Shown piece by piece: positions 9,876 through 21,400 of a stretch of 25,329 nucleotides of DNA. Each line of letters begins with the position of its first letter. Position 1 is the stretch's first letter. A program made the position numbers and the translations under genes. The notes under the pieces were generated by a model. That model was not told the origin of the DNA. It ran no database searches and saw nothing but the letters and a program-made list of their open reading frames with translations. The stretch is from Saccoglossus kowalevskii (lineage: Eukaryota > Hemichordata > Enteropneusta > Harrimaniidae), in contig NW_003143300.1 in assembly GCF_000003605.2 (NCBI RefSeq), positions 199,587 to 224,915 of the forward strand. Reading direction: 5' to 3'.

Positions 9876-12800
9876 TTCAATAAATTTGTGCATTGAACCA
9901 AATTCACTAAAATGACACATTTTACAGTAGTCAGATACATGTATTTATTTTACAGTTTCAATTAGTCGCAGGTTGTTCACTAATATTTTGAGTACATGTA
10001 GAAGCACATTACGTACAGAAAGAAACTATTCATTGAATTTTTAGGATTTCAAGGTAGCCAAAAAATTATTGAAAGCTTCAAAATTCAAACCTAGCAAATA
10101 ATTGCATAACATAATAGACAAGATGTACAACAGCAGGGATCAAAATTCAGGGAGGTGATTGGCTAGATGCTTCACATTAATGCCTTTGATGCCCTTTAAA
10201 ATAATTAAATATTTTCTTCACAATTATTGAAATTTTTACCTTTAAATTGGGTGACCCCAGAATACAGAAGATCAAGTCTTGAATTATGATTATGATTTTT
10301 GTATCTTTCAAAGATGTACTAAATATCCAGTAATTAGAATTATATTTTCAGATATTTTATATTCTCAAGTTTTAGTTTATTCTTAAAATCTCACTCAAAC
10401 CAACATTCATCACAATCACTCCTGTGGTTCTAAGGTGCCATAACTGACGTAGCAGTCTCTCGATCCAACATTATGGGAAACTGACTTGATGTACATGTAC
10501 TCATAATGTTCTAATGAGCAATATGATTTAGCTGATTTGCGAAAAGAAAGTTCCAGCAATCATACTGTGTAAAGATGACAGGAACTGCACAAACAGAACA
10601 GAATGCTTTACTCTCCCCTAAGACAGACACTAGTCAGACACATTAACCATTATGCTAAGTCATCAAGGTATATTTGTTTGACAGTGTGATTTCAGTGCAC
10701 GTCTTTCTACTTGATTGCATACCCTTACATAATCCACTCTTGATATCCTAATTACAGTGAGATCCTACTCATATAATCATGTGTCATACAGTTATAACAA
10801 GTATTTTTAAGACATTACATTCTTAGAAAACACATGTACTTTAATGTGGCACTGCCTAACATGTTAAAATAACAAATACCAAAAGATTAAATAAAGGAAA
10901 AATGCATAAATTTCCTTAAAATGCACTTGTATATCTACGAAAATGCAAATACATGTTCAACGCATGACAGTTAGAATTTACTTGTAACTGCTAAATTATA
11001 AACCATACAATTTGGCCAAATCAAGATAAATTAGCAGTTTAATCATAAAACATGATATGGTGAATAGTTATGTACTATACTACAGTATATAACTAGGAAG
11101 AGATGAGTGACGGATATTTGTCAAATTTAGATACACATTACCGATACTTTAATAATGCAGCAACATGGTGGAATTCCCATGATACATTCTCTAGCGATAA
11201 CTAGAGATATATATGGATAATTTATTATTTTATTTTTCCTATTCAGCACCATTGTTGTGTTGACTTCCTCTCTAAGCAAATGCTATTCTTTTTAGTATTA
11301 TAAAGCACACCCATTGTGATAATGGAATGTCCAGCTGCAGGGTTAGTGAAGATAAAAGCTCATCAGTGTCTCACTATTGAAAGTATCGATGTCAAAAACT
11401 GTGGGTAATGTTCTTAGAAAAATTGGAAAGTTCCAAGAAAAATCAATAGGCATTCTGTTTTCCAGCTTTTTTTTTTTGCATCCACTGTAACCGTATATGA
11501 AAAAAATTGTCAGAGGTACATAATTACTAATAGTTATTATTCGAATATTAAATTATAATGAAATCACAGTAGATAAGTACTAGATTTGTGTGATAAAAGG
11601 GCAGCTCTTACCATTATGTGACACTGTATTGACCAATGAGCAAAAAAATCACTGTGTTTGAACATAAATCACCCAAATAATGCAGACTTTTTCAGATTAA
11701 TAAAATATTTCAAAACCTATATAAATTTAACAAATTACAGATGAGATAACTCAGATTATAGAATTAATTTTTCTAAAATGTAACAATAGTCTATGTATAA
11801 ATGAATGGAAATTATTCACTCGTATTCTAATTGTAATAGTTCATTCATATTCATCAATCTGAAAGCATTTTGCAGCCTTAAAGACATTCAACTCTATTTG
11901 TACATTACTCACACTTCAACAAATTATGGTCATTGTGCAGAGTGCATTCAAATTTTGTGTATTTTAAGTCATATGGGACTCTTATTGAAATGACATGGTG
12001 TGATGACCACGGCCCTTTAAACCTTGGAATATTGTTGATGTTAATGGTTGGTTAAATAGACCAATTATAGCTGCTGTATTTATTCATTGTTGCTTCTCAT
12101 CATAAGTTTCCTAATACAAAGTGCCTGTAGATCATGAATTGTGAAATTTAGAATCTCCAATCTCAACATTTCATTAGTCAAGTGCGGTTAGGCAGATGAC
12201 TGATGTATGTTATTTTACATATGGGTTTAAAGCATTAATGGACATTATATGTTCTCTCTGGAATTGACTTTTATCTTAATGTAGGTATTTACAATATATT
12301 CCTCTTTTGTCAATGTAGATGGATGATTGATGCTTGGTTACAAGATAATTGTCGTAAACCCAACTTGCTTTGAAAATTTATCATCAAAATTCATCAATTA
12401 CGCTTCCATACTGAAGGAAAATGGGGGTACTCAGACTCATTTCCATGGAAACAGATTTTGAACAGTGGCCATTTAGCATAAAAAATGGGTAAAACTTAAA
12501 CTTCAAAGATGTGTTGAACACTTTTTTTTTAATCTCTTGAGAGATTTTTATTTCTTGTTTTGTATCAATTTTATTTCATACACCAATCTCTATTATTCAG
12601 CTATTGTTTTCTAAAATCAAATGTTTTCACATAGCGATTACATTGTAAACAGATGCTGGCAGACAGGTTTCAGCTGTGTACTGTTATAATCTCAGAATTA
12701 AAATGCAATTACAGTCAGGTTTAATCATTTTTAATTGTTAATTATTGCTTGCACACACACACTGTAACAACTGTAATATTAAATAAGAGTTTAATAATCA

Positions 12801-12946
12801 TCAACCTTTTTTATGCTGAATTACATAATAGCCAAAAACAACTACATATATTTCTAGTCCAGTACCAAGTGACCTTGAAAAGATCTCCTGCCCCTACTTC
12901 ATTATGGTGCTTGAGTCTCCATCCTATTATTTTCATTCATTTTTAG

Positions 12947-12985
12947 GTCACTCATCGGCGAACCGAGATGATGTACAGATGACGA
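12947..12985. repeat. Possible fragment of a related interspersed element
   Basis: GGTCACTCATCGGCGAACC followed by GAGATGATGTACAGATGACG contains imperfect inverted arms (TCATCGG and CCGAGATGA). It resembles the kind of short structured head seen at 24879. The relationship is a guess from structure, not sequence identity. Confidence 0.25.
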
Positions 12986-13370
12986 AAATCATGTTATTAA
13001 TAATATTATCATCATCATCTATTTCTTGACAACTTTTTCTAAGAACTTGCCCAACATATTTCAATACTTTGAAGCATAAATGTTAAAATAATATTTAGAT
13101 ATTATTCACTTCAATATTATTAAGCAGACTGCAGTTATGATAATACCGTTATACAGTGCCAGTGATAATACACAAGTAAACCTCAGGGCTAACGAGACAG
13201 AAATTACTCGACATCCCATATTTTTTAGAACAAACCACTAACCGCAACTTGTAAAGAGAATGTGTCAAATAACTACCTTATGGTGTCGGCAGGATTTCCA
13301 GAAAACAGTGGATTTACTTCAAAATCACAGCTTCTGTATCCCTCGGTTCGGCAGCGAAAATCCAAAATGG

Positions 13371-13480
13371 CAGTGATGTGACGTCATTGGAAACTCCTAC
13401 CTTTTTTGATTTTGTAAAATTGTGGGTGATTGGCTGGTCAATTGTGAATAAAAAGCATATTGTTCGTATCGACCAATGAG
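13371..13480 (+). promoter_or_regulatory. Candidate promoter: CRE plus three CCAAT boxes
   Basis: A perfect palindromic CRE (TGACGTCA, 13379-13386) overlaps an inverted CCAAT box (ATTGG, 13386-13390). A second inverted CCAAT lies at 13429-13433 and a direct CCAAT at 13473-13477. An ATGGC motif resembling a YY1 core precedes the CRE, and a TCTCGCGA motif follows at about 13577. NF-Y and CREB/ATF sites of this kind usually lie within about 150 bp of a start site, which fits a start near 13.5-13.6 kb. The wider block 13280-14160 keeps many CpGs in an otherwise CpG-poor, AT-rich window. Confidence 0.45.
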
Positions 13481-13539
13481 AAGAATGGTGACAACTAAAC
13501 ACAAATTGAGCATGGAAAATTAAAAAAGATATGAAATAA

Positions 13540-13867
13540 TGCTGATTTCAAAACGCCAGCCACCATGGCGTTCGAATGCTCTCGCGAATTGCTTTCTTTA
13601 TAATATTCATGTTTCCAAAGCTGGTGAAATGATGTTATATCCTCTTTCGTGTTTTCGACAAGGTCATCATTTGGGGTCAATGAAAATGGGCAGAACTTAT
13701 GTGTATTTCCCACAATTCCTTTCAAAGAGTTTCCCAATATGGCCGTCTCGATTGGTGTTAGAACTGGCGCTGTTACGCGGTTCACCTAATGTGTTCAATG
13801 ACAGTTACGTCTTTTGATATTACAAGTACAGGCATATACAAGCATATCAATTAACTGTCGTATACGG
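13540..13867 (+). other. Putative non-coding first exon (5'UTR) of the ZNF106 gene
   Basis: The start is approximate. The right boundary is set by a near-ideal splice donor (ACGG|GTAAGTATC, GT at 13868-13869), which would splice to the AG at 15307-15308 just before the start-codon exon. The stretch lies downstream of a CRE/CCAAT cluster and keeps many CpGs. It contains two short ATG frames in good context: 13565-13603 (CCACCATGG, 12 residues) and 13739-13789 (AATATGG, 16 residues). These would be upstream ORFs if transcription starts near 13.5 kb. A second possible donor is ATCG|GTAAGCG near 13951. No transcript evidence is available, so this is an inference. Confidence 0.35.
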
Positions 13868-14140
13868 GTAAGTATCTGCCTTCGACCGTGTGTCGTACAT
13901 AGTGTGCTGAATCAATGTGTTTACAAACCATCCCATCCCAGCTCGGAATCGGTAAGCGTAACGGACTGTTTATGTTATGACTCCAACATGACATGAAACC
14001 GGTCTTTTCGCAATATGACGGTATGTCCCCTAACTAACTTTTTTCAATATGAGCTGTTCATCTTTCTTCGACAGTCAGTCTTGCCGCCTTGATATTACTA
14101 TGCACTTTTTTCTCACTTTTGCCGTGTGTGTAACTACCTC

Positions 14141-14165
14141 CCCGGTAGCGCAGTGATTAGAGGGA
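14141..14165 (+). mobile_element. tRNA-like A-box segment (possible truncated SINE head)
   Basis: CCCGGTAGCGCAGTGATTAGAG matches the usual start of tRNA-derived SINEs, with an A box at TAGCGCAGTGATTAG (14146-14160). No convincing B box (GGTTCGA) follows within 70 bp, so it is neither an intact tRNA gene nor an intact SINE. Confidence 0.35.
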
Positions 14166-15280
14166 CTGTGGCGGTAGTAAAAGTAGTAGTACATGTAGTA
14201 AGGTATTAATTAGGTGATCAGATCAATAACAAGTGAATAATAAAAATACTAATTTTTACCTGAACGCAATCCTACTTTAACATTAAAATCAACTAGAAAG
14301 CCAACTTACGGTACTCAATGCGTAACATATTTGTGTTTGCCACCCTAATAATTTAATCCTTACACCTTTCACATATACTATTGCTGTACAACTTGATTGC
14401 AACATTGCGTGATAATCAATATTTTTCATTTCGCTAAGTGTGAATAGACACTTTTGGTTGAAAATGACTTCTTTTCTGATTTTTCGGTTATTTAAGGACA
14501 CTTTTAAACAGCAGATTACATCTGACCATAAAACTGGCAGTTAAAGGTGGGTCAATAAAGAAACATGCTGTAACAAGTAATAAAAACATTGAATCTCTTT
14601 TCAAAAGTAGATTAATCTTGTAAACATTTTTTAAAAAAGCCACCACAATTGGGGTACTTTATGTAGTTACTGACTACCAGGTCATAGAAATAAAAAAAAA
14701 GTTTAGTATTGCTAATTTTGTTAAAATTTGTTAGTTCCCATTGTCCGATAAGAACATTGAATAGCACACCTTGGAGGTATTTGTATACATATATGTAGTG
14801 TACAAATTTTGGCTGGACCTTTGGCAAGGTGATTAAATATCAAAAGTTGTTATGTTTTTATGTTTTACTCTTTAAATTAACCTTCATTTTTTAGACAGTA
14901 TATGACCATAACCTTGTGCAGTGTCCCATATATTGATTAGATAAAGTATAACTGCCACCAAAGTTTGAATACCTGTTGGCATCCAGCCAAATGTTCTCAC
15001 AACACTGTATAGTATAATTATTTGCATCCTTGGTTATACAGCCATTCAAGTTGTTTTCTTCCATTCAAACCGTCATTGACACTTGTATTATGATAGGAGT
15101 AGAGATATACCTATTTCATGTGTGCATTCTTAGTTTGTTGCTCATGTGGAACTGAACTGTCGCTCTGATTTAATTAAATAGAGGTACCTGATTCTGATTT
15201 TAGAAAGATGGTGCCTTTTTAGTACTCCGGTTTGTATTCCTAACAATCAGCCAACTATTTGACTGTCACATAGTTTTCAT

Positions 15281-15301
15281 TTATTATTATTATTATTATT
15301 A
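15281..15301. repeat. (TTA)7 microsatellite adjacent to the splice acceptor
   Basis: Seven perfect TTA units end at 15301; the proposed acceptor AG follows at 15307-15308. Its last bases also form the in-frame TAA (15300-15302) that closes the frame upstream of the start codon. Confidence 0.95.
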
Positions 15302-15317
15302 AACCCAGGTGAACACC

Positions 15318-15478
15318 ATGGCTGGATCAAACAACAAGGTTGGTGAGAAGTGCAAAGAAAACAATGAGAGTGAATTCTTCTGTGAACTTTGCAACCTAGA
15401 TTATTTCACTAGAACTCAGTTTGAAGAACATGATTGGTCATTGTTACATCATCAGCGAATGGAAAAAGTTCATGGGAA
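15318..15478 (+). CDS. ZNF106: ZNF106 coding exon 1: start codon and first zinc finger
   Basis: The ATG at 15318 lies in an optimal context (CACCATGG). An in-frame TAA at 15300-15302 closes the frame upstream, so this is the first possible start in the unspliced sequence. The exon encodes 53 codons plus two bases. The finger is C-X2-C-X12-H-X5-H (C22, C25, H38, H44), the spacing of matrin/U1-type fingers, which often bind RNA. The donor is GTAAGT at 15479. The exon probably begins earlier as 5'UTR at 15309, after the AG at 15307-15308. The intron position just after the HG of the finger-1 tail appears to match the vertebrate gene; that comparison is from memory. Confidence 0.88.
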
Positions 15479-18400
15479 GTAAGTAGTCAATCCATATTGG
15501 TTTAATCCATTGTAAATATTAAATTTTTTTCTTCCTAACTGTCTGTATGTGTGTTCATCAGTGGAATGCAGCGACTGATGCTGCTGTCACAGACACAAAA
15601 CTAGAATCTGAATTTAAACTGTTATTGTGTATGAAAACAAAGACATGTAACTTGTTTAAACCCATCCATGTTTTTCTACTCTTACCAATCTTTCGATGAT
15701 GTACTAGATTTTTGTTTTTGAACAGGCTTTGAGTTTTGCAAATGTGGTAGGTTTGAAGTTGCTGCATAGGATTTTTCATGTGAAAACATGTTCTGTTGCC
15801 TATGTATTACCATAGAGCTAATTACTTACTGTAACTGCAAGAACGAAATAGCTACAAGTATTGCCACAGGAAGCAATGGCTACATATATCATTAGCAATA
15901 CAGTGTAAACAGTGTATCTTTAAAAATAGGTTCATAACCCCCTTCCCCTTCTTTTTTTTTCAAAATGTAGCTCCAAGCGCAATCTTTCATTATCTTGAGT
16001 TCAACCCTAATCTGGTCTAATCAATGTAAAAGTACAAGGGTCTGGCAGGATAAGGGTTTATTAAATTAAAATCGCAAAGATTTTTGACTCCTACGTGCAA
16101 AGCACACAATGAGAGTCTTTGCAGTTAGTGTGTCTGTATGTGTGTACGACAGGACCTACATTGTGACGACCCTCACAATGTTTCATAATTTATATTAATA
16201 TTTAATCAAATTTAAGTCTAGTTTGTCTAGCTTAGGTTTAATAAAGGAGGAAGGGATGGTTCAATTTATATTAATTTAATATTAATATAATTGTATCATG
16301 CCTACCCCTTTTACTAAACTTAATATCTCAGGATATTCAACTTTTATTTAATTAAACTTTTAAAATTCAACTGTAATCCTATATAGGTATATGTTTTAAT
16401 CAAGTTCATATCGCAACTACTAGTATATTAAAAGTTAATTGAGTGTGTGTTGTCACAACGTCAGTAAGACGTGTAAGGTTGTGTATGTATGTGTGTGTGT
16501 GTGTCTGTTCCACTAATATCTCAAAAACCATATGTTGTTTTTGATAGATGCTTCGGGCTAATGTGCAGATTTAATTTGGTTTTGGTTGAAATCCTTGCTT
16601 ATTAATAACCTGATTTGTTTAATGATTAAGCAATTTTGACTTTTCCACTGATATCTCAAGTACTAATCGTCAAATTACAATGAAACTTGGTACAAAGATG
16701 TCATAGGACAATGCACCGACCTTATAAGTTTTTGGTTAATTACCTAATTATCATAATTAGTACATTTTTCTCCTGATATTTCAAGTACTAATCATTAGAT
16801 TTCAATGAAACTTGGTACTTAGATGTTCTAGGACAATGCACAGACCTACCGATAGTACATTGATGGTATGTTGCATTGCACAGACCTACCGGTAGTACAT
16901 TGATGGTATGTTGCATTGCACAGACCTACCGGTAGTACATTGATGGTATGTTGCATTGCACAGACCTACCGGTAGTACATTGATGGTATGTTGCATTGCA
17001 CAGACCTACCGGTAGTACATTGATGGTATGTTGCATTGCACAGACCTACCGGTAGTACATTGATGGTATGTTGCATTGCACAGACCTACCGGTAGTACAT
17101 TGATGGTATGTTGCATTGCACAGACCTACCGGTAGTACATTGATGGTATGTTGCATTGCACAGACCTACCGGTAGTACATTGATGGTATGTTGCATTGCA
17201 CAGACCTACCGGTAGTACATTGGTGGTATGTTGCATTGCACAGACCTACCGGTAGTACATTGATGGTATGTTGCATTGCACAGACCTACCGGTAGTACAT
17301 TGATGGTATGTTGCATTGCACAGACCTACCGGTAGTACATTGATGGTATGTTGCATTGCACAGACCTACCGGTAGTACATTGATGGTATGTTGCATTGCA
17401 CAGACCTACCGGTAGTACATTGATGGTATGTTGCATTGCACAGACCTTATTAGTTTTACATTAAAATCTGTGCATATTTATTTGAGGTATTTAAATTGAA
17501 CTTGTGGTAGAGGTGCTTTGGAATAAATTAGACTGAAAAAAAACAAATGTAAAATCAAATGTATTTTCTGTAAGTATTATAAATTTCAATAATGTGGATC
17601 ACATTGTTTTCATGTTGTAAATGTTCATCTTAAATAGCAGACAAATATTAGTTGCCAAGCACCTTGTTTGGAAAGCTAATTAATTTTTAATATGTCTACA
17701 ATACTCTCAGCACACAGAAGTTCTCTCTAAGCTTTCTTTGATTTCTAATTGAAAGAGTCATGGATTACTTTTTTTAATATTATTATTTTTAATTCTTATA
17801 TAGCGATGTAATGCACTACATATAATCTCAATGCACTTTACATAAAAATAGTTACTATTAAAAATATTATTACATTTATCTAAAAAAATTTGGTTCATAC
17901 CCACATTAATTTTTCCACATATGACATTGTATATCAATAAGCAATTAATTCGTGAAATGTAAAAATATTCCAGAGACTTTCATGAAACTGTAACCTTAAA
18001 CTACCAATATATTGTATGTTCTGTAATACTAGTAAATTATATCCTGATTGAAAAATCTACCATCATCGCATAAGTTTTGTCAATTCATGTACAATGTATG
18101 AATATACTAAATCATATATTTTTGTAATTAATAATAAAAATTTTACAGAAAATATCTTTATTTTAATTAATAACACCATTTGATATGTTACTATGGTTAC
18201 AAGTGCCATTTTTACTTGAGAGAGAAACATTATAATGGAAGTATTTTTTGTGGTTTAAAGGCCCAATTCAGTCTCCCGGGCGATTGTTGTTAATCACTTG
18301 CATAGCCTATGTACACAGAAACCCTTGTAGTATGTTTACAAGATTATTACAATAATCTCCAGAAGTGTCAATTTGTTCAGCGGTTCAATCAGACTTCCAT

Positions 18401-21400
18401 AAAGCATTGACCTGAACTACATGGGGATTTCATAATGACAAAACTAATATTTGGAACGTGTTACTTATCATACCCATTTGCCATCTTTTCATTGAACTGT
18501 GATGTAACAATGACCAGTAATATATACACACATACTTAGGGTGCTGCCATGCTCACTACTGTAAACTATAAGCAAACTATCCACTTTTACTCTATGGTGC
18601 CAACACGGTTACTAAAATTAGTAGCCGTGGTGCCAACAAATGATGCCATCACTAAATTACGGACTGGCGACATAAATGCTACTTGTGATGCGAAGCAATA
18701 GTAAAGATAATTAATAGCCAAACACCCCAAAGTAAATCACTGCTGTAATTGTAACGTTTTCGTTATTCTTGTGTTTTACAAAGTAACGACTGTTCTTGTG
18801 TAACACAAACACACTCACACACTTAAACTTAACCGTGAACATAATGAATGATTATTTCTATTTTACTATAAATAAGCAGGCATTTATTTGTATGTTACTA
18901 CTAGTAATGGTCTTGTTTGTCTTTCTCTACCACAAGACAGGAAATTGTACTCATGAAATACACTGATATCGGTCCTGTACGTGTTTCAGTCAACATGCAC
19001 AAAATAAATATTACCAACGATGTGTACAATCTGGTCACGATGTGATATGACAGTTGTGAAGCTTGTTTTTTTGTTAATGTGCGAGCGATCACTGGTCCAC
19101 TATTCACGACTAACTTGAATGTGAATGTACACTCCCCCATCAAATCCTGTGATGTAATTGAAATGCTCATTAATATTAATAGCAAGCGATGGTTACAAGT
19201 CACTTGTTTACTTCGTGGTGATCGACTTTCTCCATTTATACAGTCCCATATTTTATTTAAAAAAACATCAAAATATTAATAAGAGAATGTATGCAAATCT
19301 AGCTTATACTCTCTGAGTCATCACAATAGGAACTATGTAAATGTTTGTGAAGATTAGATGATGCACCCTTTTTCAGTAGTTCAATGTGACATTGATTAAC
19401 AGCAGTCTTTTAACTAGTTTGTGTTTTTACTTTTATTCGTCACAATTATACAACTCATACACTATTTATTGTCATAAATACAACATATAATCACTGCTGT
19501 GATGTTCATAGTCACATACATTTAGTTTGGTACAACATAATCAACCTATAAGTTGAAGAAAACACTACTTTACCAGAGCTTAGCTGGAACTATTTACTAC
19601 AGCAAGACTTGCAAGAAAATAATCCCTATTGAAGCATATTTATAGTACTGTATACCTGTATACTCATGCACGTGTACAGTGTACATTCAAAAGCAAGCAG
19701 TATCTGTAAAAAGGTGACATTTCTCTTTTTTTGTTTCTAGGGAACATGCCCATGTATGCAGTCTATGTCATTTCAGTTGTACAGGTTTATCTGCATATGG
19801 AAAACACCTTATTTCTCTGCAGCACAGAGCTGGTCTTGAAAGACGTAGACATGATTCTTCATCTCCAACAAGAAACCTCTCAAAAGCATTGTTGAAGACT
19901 CCAGTGAATAAGTAAGTATATAGTGTTTGAATATATACTCAAACACTGGTGATTAAGTTTAAAATTTTAGTTTCCTAGCACCTTAGTGCTAGTTTGTTAT
20001 TAGTCCCAACATTTAAAAACAGAGACTCGCCTCTTTTATTGCCCATTTTCTGAGAACAAAATAATAATGCCCCAATTCTTATTTTCTCTGTAGTGATTTG
20101 AAGAACAGAACACCACAACATGATAGCAGATCACGTTATGACCAGAAAACACCTGCTGGATTTAAAAGGAATGATGATAGACCTAACAAACCATCAAAGG
20201 CAATGAACACTAGTGTATCTAACTATTCAGATGACAACCACTCACAGAGCTCTTATTATCATACCTTTGAACCTGCACTTAGAAAACCGGAATGGGAAAG
20301 AGATTATCCCCAAGATACTGGTCAGTACAATTACTACAATAGACCACATAGTGCTCAGGGATTTTACAGGGGCATACAGAAAAGATACCCACAAGAAAGA
20401 TCTTTTTTACCCCAGGAAAGTTTCAGAAGTTACAACAGAAGTTTTCACAGAGAAAATTATGAATATGCTTCTCCAGCTAGGATAGATAATACTGTCAGTA
20501 AAAATTGGTATCATGAGGATATTGGCTGGAGAACAAGTACTCCAGTTAATGAACGTGATTACCCTTATGAACAGCAAAACCAAGACCGACATCACAATAA
20601 AAATCAAGCATTGTCTGTCTATGCACACAATACTCGTACATTTGTAGAATCAAGTTATGTAAATAGAGTTGACGAAGCAGTCAATAATGAGAGGTTCAGA
20701 TATATGGATCAAAGACGCCAGGGTACAGAACAATTAATCCCTCGTAGAAAGAGTTACTCCACTGGTGGTATCCCGGTATCAGAACTTGGGGCTAGCTTCA
20801 GAAAGGAAAGATCTATCCCTGTTAATGATAGGAGAGTTGAATACTCCTCCACTTACACAAGTATTAAAGACAATAATACCATTCCAAGTTGTCGGTCACC
20901 TGTTGAAATCACTTCTACTACGCCAGATACTATGCTAGGCAATGTCAATATTGACAAGTCAACTCGAGATAAGTCACCAGGACCAATCACATTAGATGAA
21001 CTGAAAACAAATTCATTTCAAGAACATGCAAAGGAGTTGAGCAGGTCCACTGTTGTGATGTCAGAGAAAAATAAATTGCAGGAAAAGATGGAAAGATTAC
21101 AAGAGATAAGAGCTAAAAAAGAACAACTCGTTAAAAACCAAGAAAGGATTTCATTGCTCAAGCAAAGATTAGCTCGTGGCTTTGCATCAAGAAATCAGCA
21201 GCATGTTGATGACATGGACAAAAGCTTGAAGAGTGTTTATGCTAAAGAATTAGAGCGTGTCCAACCTCCAGATGAACCTCAGCCACAGGAAACAACATCT
21301 TTGGTTGAACCTTTTTTTAAGCGACCTAGTCAACCTAATCTTAGTATGGAACACAACTGTCCCCCAGTAGTCAAGAGAACAACAGATAACAAGGGACCAC

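Larger units (their letters stand above)
8456..13279. other. AT-rich intergenic or intronic region, no gene recognised
   Basis: About 4.8 kb of AT-rich sequence. It holds an AGCTAA motif cluster (9797-9875), a short TA run (about 9679-9690), TACATGTA at 9936, 9993 and 10492, TACCGGTA at 9709, a small hairpin (TCTCTAG/CTAGAGA, about 11188-11207) and the possible repeat fragment at 12947. Open frames here are at most about 96 codons and lack recognisable motifs. Confidence 0.55.
13868..15308 (+). other. Putative intron 1 (5'UTR intron) of the ZNF106 gene
   Basis: The left part to about 14160 continues the CpG-retaining promoter block. A tRNA-like A-box segment lies at 14141-14165 and a TACATGTA at 14190. 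The remainder is AT-rich without recognisable coding sequence. The 3' end has an unusual acceptor: seven TTA units (15281-15301) occupy the position of the polypyrimidine tract. Confidence 0.35.
15479..19740 (+). other. Intron of the ZNF106 gene carrying satellite and SINE-like repeats
   Basis: This 4262-bp intron runs from a GTAAGT donor to a TTTCTAG acceptor, phase 2. It contains degenerate repeat units of about 125-135 bp (16505-16850), the 40-bp minisatellite (16841-17447), a TG microsatellite (16491-16504), a SINE-like tail (17770-17850), a hairpin with flanking direct repeats (18596-18638), and otherwise AT-rich sequence with no conserved exon that I can see. Confidence 0.85.

Noticed and set aside
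14146..14220. tRNA gene
   Set aside because: Only an A-box-like segment is present; there is no B box, anticodon arm or acceptor stem pairing.
16841..17447. Regularly spaced direct repeats suggesting a CRISPR-like array
   Set aside because: The units are contiguous with no unique spacers, and the context is an animal intron; it is a minisatellite.
18239..18300. TTTAAAGGCCCAATTCAGTC as the left end of another TTAA-type element
   Set aside because: No inverted partner was found within the next 1.5 kb.
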